Below are positions 5,213 through 5,266 of a DNA stretch of 5,266 nucleotides, one piece after another. The DNA is from 2-01-FULL-45-10 sp964433975 (GTDB lineage Bacteria; Omnitrophota; Gorgyraeia; 2-01-FULL-45-10). How positions within the stretch are numbered: position 1 is the stretch's first letter; each line of letters begins with the position of its first letter. The notes below the pieces were generated by a model. That model did not search any database and had not been told where the DNA came from. It was given only the letters and a program-made list of their open reading frames with translations. Where the stretch lies: positions 1 to 5,266 of the forward strand of contig CAYSSS010000087.1 in NCBI GenBank assembly GCA_964433975.1, in the 5' to 3' direction. The position numbers were made by a program, and so were the translations under genes.

Positions 5213-5266
5213 TGTACTGCACCCCATTAAGCAAGACATTTTTTTGTACTAAGCACTAACTGTTCT
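5213..5266 (-). mobile_element. Start of a second, identical IS copy, cut by the window edge
   Basis: All 54 bases are identical to 1-54: the terminal repeat and the last codons of orfB on the minus strand. The copy lies in the same orientation as the left one, so the hyp block is between direct IS repeats. Alternatively the two ends are the same physical copy on a circle or assembly loop of 5212 bp. Confidence 0.9.

Overview
The window holds a hydrogenase-maturation gene cluster, all on the minus strand in the order hypF (C-terminal half only), hypC, hypD, hypE. A complete IS3-family insertion sequence lies on its downstream side, and the first 54 bases of an identical copy lie at the far upstream edge. 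The organism is a bacterium using the standard code with Shine-Dalgarno sites, moderate GC and many small palindromic repeats between genes. The Hyp proteins are typical of anaerobes that make [NiFe] hydrogenases. The repeat style and protein sequences suggest an uncultured lineage such as Omnitrophota, but this is a weak inference because no phylogenetic marker is present.

Layout. 1-1138 is the IS: orfA (HTH) and orfB (DDE integrase) on the minus strand, with 20-bp imperfect terminal inverted repeats and an extended -10 promoter. 1139-1486 is non-coding and repeat-rich: one arm of a long inverted repeat touching the IS, then a 148-nt imperfect palindrome. 1487-5031 is hypE, hypD, hypC and a short hypF, read from right to left. 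Spacing is 15-18 nt, except for an 83-nt palindromic element between hypC and hypD. 5032-5212 carries the probable operon promoter, a leader hairpin and the second arm of the inverted repeat. 5213-5266 is the start of the second IS copy.

How the genes work together. HypF and HypE make the thiocyanate group on the C-terminal Cys of HypE. HypC and HypD hold the iron and receive the CN ligands, building the Fe(CN)2CO unit of [NiFe] hydrogenase. HypC, HypD and HypE keep the key residues I could check. HypF lacks its acylphosphatase, zinc-finger and YrdC-like domains, so the pathway as encoded here cannot start from carbamoyl phosphate without help from elsewhere. No hypA, hypB or hydrogenase structural genes are present.

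Most interesting points. (1) The hyp block is bounded by 40-bp arms (37/40 identical) of an inverted repeat, and each arm ends within a base or two of an IS end. This is what one expects if the IS inserts into the centre of a dispersed palindrome, a behaviour known for some IS3-family elements such as IS1397. (2) The identical 54-base ends mean either two directly repeated IS copies or a closed 5212-bp circle or assembly loop. (3) HypF is a stand-alone Kae1-like domain with its own promoter and a 7-bp microsatellite inside the coding sequence. I found no clearly new biological system; the novelty lies in the repeat architecture and the reduced hypF.
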